Of a stretch of DNA of 47,034 nucleotides, positions 41,748 to 47,034 are shown piece by piece. The stretch covers positions 1 through 47,034 of the forward strand of contig SXSU01000107.1 of the NCBI GenBank assembly GCA_005793345.1, in the 5' to 3' direction. The notes below the pieces were generated by a model that had not been told where the DNA came from, ran no database searches, and worked only from the letters and a program-made list of their open reading frames with translations. Position 1 is the stretch's first letter. Every line of letters begins with the position of its first letter. This stretch comes from Bdellovibrionales bacterium. Its GTDB lineage: Bacteria > Bdellovibrionota > Bdellovibrionia > Bdellovibrionales > Bdellovibrionaceae. Made by a program: the position numbers and the translations under genes.

Positions 41748-43244
41748 ATGAAGGCTAGTACTTTAAGCCTAGTGGTTTTATTTGCCACACTTCAAGGGAC
41801 GGTTTCTAACGCGGGACAGGACTTTCTCGTAAAGTTAAAACCAGGAACATTAAATAGTTTTCGTTTTATGAAAACATTTTCAACTGGAGATCAAAAAGTT
41901 GAAACACTAACAGATGAATGGGTTCATGTAAAATCATCTGCTGCATCAAATGTGCGATTTAATAACGGACTAACTTTAAAACAAACACTTCAAAGTAATG
42001 AAATGGTTGAATATGTACAACCCAATTACAAAATTAAATTACTTGAAAATTACAAAGTTAATAATCCATATCAAAGATCATTGATAGCAAAAGCTCTAGA
42101 AAGCTCTCCGAGCACTGACGCTCAAACAGATAATCCACCAATTCCAAATGCTCCAACTAACGAAAAAGTCGGCATTGATTCTGACCTTAATAAACAATGG
42201 GGTATGAATGATATTGGCGGCAAAGAAGCGTGGAAAATCCATAAAGGAAATAGATCAATGATCGTTGCTGTACTTGATACAGGAACAGATTACACACATC
42301 CTGATTTAGTTGCAAATTTATGGAGAAATCCTGGCGAAACTGGAGTTGATACCAATGGTAAAGATAAATCATCAAATGGTGTTGATGATGATAATAATGG
42401 TTATGCAGATGATATTATCGGATGGGATATGGCTCGTAATGATAATAAGCCCTATGACGTAGCAGTTGAACAATTAAAACTTATTTTTGGTGGTGGAAAC
42501 CCAGGACATGGAACTCATTGCGCTGGAAACGTTGCCGCTCGAGGAAACAATTCTATTGGTATCAGTGGTGTTGCTCCAAATGTACAGATCATGACTCTAA
42601 GATTTATGGATGAAAAAGGTTCAGGCACTACTGATGGAGCCATTAAAGCAATAAAGTATGCTGTTGATAATGGTGCAAAAGTTTTATCAAACTCATGGGG
42701 CTCAGAAGGTGAAGATCCAGCAGAAGATGCTTCAAACCAAGCTCTAAAAGATATTATTCAGTACGCACAAGATCACGGAGCTTTATTTATCGCAGCTGCA
42801 GGTAATGGTCACCAAGGTGTTGGATATGACAATGATACAGATGGAAAACCAGGTTATCCTGCAAGCTATAATCATGATATCATCGTGAGCGTTGCAGCTT
42901 TAGACTCTTCAAATAAGTTTGGATCTTTTTCAAACTGGGGCGTTCGCTCCGTTGATTTGGGTGCACCTGGTGTAAAAATTTATTCAACTGTAGTTGGCGG
43001 AGGTTATTCAGATAAAGTTGTTGATTTACCTATGTTAGGAATTGAAGTTTTCTGGGATGGTACTTCAATGGCAACTCCTCATGTTGCTGGCGCTGCTGCA
43101 CTTTATTGGTCAGCTTATCCAGAAAAAACTTGGCAAGAAGTTAAAGCAGCATTGTTAAACAACACTGTAGCTGTTCCAGAATTACAAGGAAAACTTGTAA
43201 CAGGTGGAAAATTAAATGTTTTGAAAATGTTAGAAGCTAAATAG
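41748..43244 (+). CDS. Secreted subtilisin-like serine protease (S8)
   Basis: 498 residues. Signal peptide LSLVVLFATLQGTVSNA. An I9-like propeptide at ~23-100 (DFLVKLKPGTLNSF, VEYVQPNYKIKLL) folds the enzyme and is removed. Catalytic triad: Asp177 (VAVLDTGTDYTHPD), His254 (NPGHGTHCAGNVA), Ser440 (WDGTSMATPHVAGAA); the oxyanion Asn lies in AAAGNGHQG (~353). An acidic Ca-binding-like insert GVDDDNNGYADD is at 211-222. AAGGAGGGG gives a very strong Shine-Dalgarno. A secreted protease suits a predatory or scavenging life; substrate unknown. Followed by a strong terminator. Confidence 0.95.
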   Translation: MKASTLSLVVLFATLQGTVSNAGQDFLVKLKPGTLNSFRFMKTFSTGDQKVETLTDEWVHVKSSAASNVRFNNGLTLKQTLQSNEMVEYVQPNYKIKLLENYKVNNPYQRSLIAKALESSPSTDAQTDNPPIPNAPTNEKVGIDSDLNKQWGMNDIGGKEAWKIHKGNRSMIVAVLDTGTDYTHPDLVANLWRNPGETGVDTNGKDKSSNGVDDDNNGYADDIIGWDMARNDNKPYDVAVEQLKLIFGGGNPGHGTHCAGNVAARGNNSIGISGVAPNVQIMTLRFMDEKGSGTTDGAIKAIKYAVDNGAKVLSNSWGSEGEDPAEDASNQALKDIIQYAQDHGALFIAAAGNGHQGVGYDNDTDGKPGYPASYNHDIIVSVAALDSSNKFGSFSNWGVRSVDLGAPGVKIYSTVVGGGYSDKVVDLPMLGIEVFWDGTSMATPHVAGAAALYWSAYPEKTWQEVKAALLNNTVAVPELQGKLVTGGKLNVLKMLEAK

Positions 43245-43259
43245 AGAGTACGTTATGTT

Positions 43260-43292
43260 TATAGTGGGGAGATTATTAATCTCCCCACTATA
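43260..43292. terminator. Strong bidirectional terminator
   Basis: 16-bp perfect arms TATAGTGGGGAGATTA and complement around a single base. It is G+C-rich in the middle, with AT-rich flanks on both sides. Shared by the convergent protease and GLUG-lipoprotein genes. Confidence 0.9.
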
Positions 43293-43313
43293 ATAATTTT
43301 TAAAATTTAATTC

Positions 43314-46300
43314 TCAAAAACTTAATTCTGGATATCCTTGGTTTAAAGTACCTGAAGATGTCCATATTGAATTTAAATCCCAACCTCCATTCAAATAGGG
43401 CTGGTTAGTCGTCAATTCAGATGTTGATTTAGGCTCAATCTCTGCAGACGAAAAAACACCTCCATTACCTACGCTTAAAAAACTTAAACTTGCATTTTTT
43501 GTTGAGTCCCAAAAATTATAATTAAAAATTGTATTAGAAGAGGAATTAACCCCTATTAGACCACCAACATTAGAGGCCGAACTACTTATGATGCCTGCAT
43601 AGTATAAATTTGATAATGTTACTGTCTCTCCAATTGTGCCTGCAGAAGTTATCAATCCTATTAGTCCACCAACACTATCGCTTCCTCCACTTGTTGTAAT
43701 TTGCGCTTGAGAATATGAGTTAGAAATTACTTTACTTGTTAAACTTCCGGAAGTTACACCAATTAATCCCCCCACTTGATTTTGAGCAGTAATAGTTCCA
43801 TGATTAATTGCAACTTGATCGACAGATTGAAACTTTAGATTTCCAGACCATCCATAGAATAAAAATAAAATTGGATTTATATCACTGATTTGACCTATAG
43901 CTCCACCAACATTTTTTTGCCCCACAATTTGGAAGGGAGTACTCATTGCTCCCCTTACTGATGAGTTTGATATAGAGCCATATGTCATTTCTCCAACTAG
44001 ACCACCTACATTCTCATTTCCGTTAATTCGAGACGAATTATTTAATTTTAATTGTGATACACTCATCATTCCTGCAGAGCCAAATATTCCACCTGCATTG
44101 GTACCTGTTGAAACAACATTTCCACTAAAATGAGCACCAATTGAATTTTTAAAATTTGAAAAATCAATTTCAGTTCCAAATTGAGATGAATTACTACCAA
44201 AAACTCCTCCTACATTATTATACCCCTGAATAGAACCAGAACTGATTACATTTTCAAAAAATATCACAAAAGAACAAACTCCCCCAATTGTGTTGTGCCC
44301 ACTGACCACAACATTGGCTATAGAGTTTTTTACAGAAAAACAATTTCTACCTAGTGAACTCACAAAATTCTGGCCAACAAAAGTCGAACTTGTCACATTC
44401 ACATTATCTAAAGAAAGCATTTGAAAATCATTGGCGTTTAAGGCAGCTACTGTATTATTACCAGTTAGTGAAAATTGAGAAATATTTAAATTTTTGAATT
44501 GACCAATAAAAAATATTTCATCGGACAAAGATTTAAATGAATAAACCGAATCTTGAATTAAACTGCCAGAACTTGCTCCTATTAAACCTAAATTTGAAAC
44601 CCCTGTACTATTTATCACTAATTTTTTAAAAAAATAATTATTGCCATCAAAAACTCCATTAAAAAAATCCCACTTAACAAAACTAGAGGAGAGTTGAGTA
44701 AAATCTATATCTGAGATGAGTTTATAATAATGATCGCCTTTTAAAAAATAATTTTTAGAAATTAAATTTAAATCATCACTATGATCAATTAAAAATGGAT
44801 CAGAAATTGTTCCAGACCCCATTCCAACTCCAAAGGGATGATGAATTAAAGGATCAAATCCAAAAAGTAATAAATCTGGCATTCCACTTTTTACTGATAT
44901 TACCCAATCATCAATCGGAGCGAATGGGTTAGCATCATCAGCAACTCCAAAAAAAGTCCAATTGCTATCATTTGAAGTTAAGGTTGCAATAGTACTTGGG
45001 GATTGAAGTTCAGCATTTGATCTTCCTAGATTAAGCATACCTGCAGTATTACAATTTGAACCATTTGTACCTCCACAAAATTGCGTCAGTCCTGAAATAT
45101 CTTTATCCCAAAAACTTTTCGATACAGTAGGAATTCCACTTGCAGAATTGTTGTTACCCAAAATTCCTCCACTTATTGATCCTGCACTAAGAATCTTTCC
45201 ATAACTAATACCATTATACAAAGTTGAATTAGAAGTAGCTTCGCCAAAAAAACCACCAACATGGTCCACTTCAGAATCAGTGTATTTATCAATAGTTCCA
45301 GAAAATACCACATGATTAAAAGTAACTTGATTACTGTATCCTCCAAAACCTCCAACCGCATTATTTCCATAAATCATGGAGCTTGATTTTGTGTATCTAA
45401 CATTTCCGTTCAATAAGTAACCATATATTCCACCAACATCAAAATTTCCATAAATAATACCTTCAGATAAACAACTTTCTATATTCATTATCATGATTGA
45501 AAAACTTTTTCCAATTATGCCACCACAAAATGATCCACAATTATTAATTATTCCATTATACTTAGTTCTCAAAATATTTATGATAGTATCATTAAACCCA
45601 ACTAATCCTCCAATGTTAATTGATGCAGTTGTAGCTGTCGTTGTGATCATGCCTCCGAAATTAGATTTCAAAATTACATTTTGATAACTGCCTGTCAGAT
45701 GTTCTGCTGAAGAAACTCCAACAAGTCCACCAACAGATTCAGTTCCATTTAAAGATAAACTTACAATTGCATCATTTATATTATTTTGGAGAATATAAAC
45801 CACATTACCAGACTCAGATTTATTAATCCAATACCCAATAACACCTCCTACATTGGATTTACCTTGTAGACTACTGACCTCATCAGTATTTAAATGAATA
45901 ACATTTGCATCACCATAACCTAAAACTCCACCTATATTGTCACCGTTAAGAACATTGAGATTAATATTTTTTAACTCAATGTTTTCAATAAATGTATTAT
46001 TCAAAGATTGACCAATTAAAGCAGCAACATTACTGGCACTACTATTAATTTGAAAATTAAAGTTGTTTAATTTTAATTTTTGAAATTGAGCTTTTTTTGT
46101 GACACCAAACAAACCAACATTTGATACTGTGCCTAATGTTACGATGTTTAAATTAGATAGGGTAAAATTTTGACCGTTTAATTGCCCCATAAACGGAAAA
46201 GTCAAAGAACCAATTGGGTCGTATGGTTCCACAAGTTGAGAAAAATCTATATCTCTACCCAACTCAAAACTTTTATCTAAATAAGAAACCGACTCTATTT

Positions 46301-46841
46301 TGGCAAGAGTTTTAAACTGAAAAGGAGAACAAATAATATATGGATCAGAGATTGTTCCCATACCCTTAATATTCAAAATACTTGAAGTAAGATGATCTGC
46401 ACAGGTGAAAGAGTTAGTTGTTACAAACCTCTCTTGACTTGTTAGTATTATATTATTGGAGTATTCTGCTTTAATAATAAAAAAATATTGAGTTGAATAA
46501 GTAAGATTTTCAACTTTGAAACTAGATAAACTTGAATCAATTTCTAAAGTAGAACTATATTCTCCTGTCGAAGTCCCATAAGCAATTGTATATTTTAAAA
46601 CCTCTGAACTTGCACCACTCCAATTAACAATTAAAGAATTTGACTTAATATCTGAAAATGAAATTTCTGGTAACTCGGTTGGAGTTGGAGTTTGAGTATT
46701 ACCATTATCTACCAAAGTTGAATTATCTAAACTAGAAATATTCAAATAAAAATATGAACAACCACTACAACCATTCAAAAATAAAGATGTAAATTGCAAT
46801 ATCAGAAAAGTTATAAATCTAAAATTACACTCATATTTCAT
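43314..46841 (-). CDS. Large lipoprotein with fibronectin-III domain and GLUG repeats
   Basis: 1175 residues from ATG 46841. An in-frame TTG at 46871 would add 10; neither has a clear Shine-Dalgarno. Signal FRFITFLILQFTSLFLNGC with lipobox L-N-G-C. A Thr/Pro linker (TPTPTELPE) is followed by a fibronectin-III-like domain ~55-140 (ISFSDIKSNSLIVNWSGASS). Then come two large modules, each introduced by G-T/S-I-S-D-P and an LxxDIDF line (~155 and ~725), each made of many ~25-35-residue GLUG-type repeats: [38 protein letters not shown]. These form a beta-helix. Surface-anchored adhesin or receptor-type protein; ligand unknown. Confidence 0.85.
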   Translation of the reverse strand: MKYECNFRFITFLILQFTSLFLNGCSGCSYFYLNISSLDNSTLVDNGNTQTPTPTELPEISFSDIKSNSLIVNWSGASSEVLKYTIAYGTSTGEYSSTLEIDSSLSSFKVENLTYSTQYFFIIKAEYSNNIILTSQERFVTTNSFTCADHLTSSILNIKGMGTISDPYIICSPFQFKTLAKIESVSYLDKSFELGRDIDFSQLVEPYDPIGSLTFPFMGQLNGQNFTLSNLNIVTLGTVSNVGLFGVTKKAQFQKLKLNNFNFQINSSASNVAALIGQSLNNTFIENIELKNINLNVLNGDNIGGVLGYGDANVIHLNTDEVSSLQGKSNVGGVIGYWINKSESGNVVYILQNNINDAIVSLSLNGTESVGGLVGVSSAEHLTGSYQNVILKSNFGGMITTTATTASINIGGLVGFNDTIINILRTKYNGIINNCGSFCGGIIGKSFSIMIMNIESCLSEGIIYGNFDVGGIYGYLLNGNVRYTKSSSMIYGNNAVGGFGGYSNQVTFNHVVFSGTIDKYTDSEVDHVGGFFGEATSNSTLYNGISYGKILSAGSISGGILGNNNSASGIPTVSKSFWDKDISGLTQFCGGTNGSNCNTAGMLNLGRSNAELQSPSTIATLTSNDSNWTFFGVADDANPFAPIDDWVISVKSGMPDLLLFGFDPLIHHPFGVGMGSGTISDPFLIDHSDDLNLISKNYFLKGDHYYKLISDIDFTQLSSSFVKWDFFNGVFDGNNYFFKKLVINSTGVSNLGLIGASSGSLIQDSVYSFKSLSDEIFFIGQFKNLNISQFSLTGNNTVAALNANDFQMLSLDNVNVTSSTFVGQNFVSSLGRNCFSVKNSIANVVVSGHNTIGGVCSFVIFFENVISSGSIQGYNNVGGVFGSNSSQFGTEIDFSNFKNSIGAHFSGNVVSTGTNAGGIFGSAGMMSVSQLKLNNSSRINGNENVGGLVGEMTYGSISNSSVRGAMSTPFQIVGQKNVGGAIGQISDINPILFLFYGWSGNLKFQSVDQVAINHGTITAQNQVGGLIGVTSGSLTSKVISNSYSQAQITTSGGSDSVGGLIGLITSAGTIGETVTLSNLYYAGIISSSASNVGGLIGVNSSSNTIFNYNFWDSTKNASLSFLSVGNGGVFSSAEIEPKSTSELTTNQPYLNGGWDLNSIWTSSGTLNQGYPELSF

Positions 46842-46871
46842 AAAGAATTTATCGGTACAACAATGACTCAA

Positions 46872-47033
46872 CTAAAGCATATGTAGACTATTCCAGTGAT
46901 TCCTTATGAAACGTTTGATCCGATTCAAAATGAAACTGAAAATATTTAGGCAAAACAAATCCTTAGGAGTCGCTACCGGTGATGTATCAAACTCCTCCTT
47001 CAAAATATTTTTCTTGACCTGACTTTCCCTTTC
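46872..47033 (-). CDS. Possible 3' end of a further leftward gene
   Basis: The minus frame entering at the right window edge is open for 53 codons (EFDTSPVATPKDLFC in the middle) to a TAG at 46874-46872, just before the lipoprotein gene. The DNA is less AT-rich than elsewhere. No family recognised, and 53 codons can be open by chance. Confidence 0.25.
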   Translation of the reverse strand, partial: ERESQVKKNILKEEFDTSPVATPKDLFCLNIFSFILNRIKRFIRNHWNSLHML

Positions 47034-47034
47034 A

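Noticed and set aside
46906..47022. Plus-strand 38-codon ORF near the right edge
   Set aside because: No ribosome site or similarity; the opposite frame is equally open, so neither is a confident gene.

Overview
The window reads as a low-GC chromosome segment from a Bdellovibrio-like bacterium (Bdellovibrionota, or a close predatory or delta-type relative). Support: two TIGR02147-family regulators, many secreted or lipoprotein 'hypotheticals' whose mature N-termini carry glycine-rich GGG/GGD motifs, a peptidase S74 'tail-fibre' lipoprotein, a GLUG-repeat lipoprotein, a secreted subtilisin, a membrane pyrophosphatase and a fused nuoCD. Almost the whole window is strongly A+T rich. The first ~143 bases are the exception: about 59% G+C, and they encode a piece of CoaBC from a different coding style, so the left end looks like a chimeric join.

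Layout. 1-5 kb: CoaBC fragment, truncated XRE regulator, YheT-type hydrolase, Ohr peroxidase, membrane pyrophosphatase. 5-12 kb: two TIGR02147 regulators, each divergent from secreted-protein genes, bracketing a HipB/HipA-type pair whose hipA is disrupted. 12-17 kb: beta-barrel-like protein, patatin-like protein lacking the canonical Asp, small secreted protein, MscL with zinc ribbon, secreted HExxH metalloprotease behind a coupled leader ORF. 17-25.5 kb: O-methyltransferase, MocR regulator divergent from a double-GNAT protein, lipoprotein, and a FecR-like / secreted protein / TcdA operon. 25.6-29.5 kb: S74 lipoprotein, HAD phosphatase, palindromic repeats, small secreted protein.

29.5-32.3 kb is the most mobile-looking part. 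It holds an AbiEii-type toxin pair under a promoter that is itself a 33-bp palindrome, an excisionase-like remnant, and a higBA module lying between two 59-bp direct repeats, one of which is the 3' end of an nfu gene. 32.4-41.3 kb is housekeeping: a DUF4153-like membrane protein, cinA, and a leftward run nuoB-CD-E-F-G-I encoding the whole hydrophilic arm of complex I without any membrane subunit. 41.7-47 kb: secreted subtilisin and a large GLUG-repeat lipoprotein.

Five copies of a ~64-bp palindromic intergenic element are scattered through the window. One copy forms the stop codon and last residues of the HAD gene, and the inner hairpin shows a compensatory base change between copies. No rRNA, tRNA, CRISPR array or complete insertion sequence was seen.
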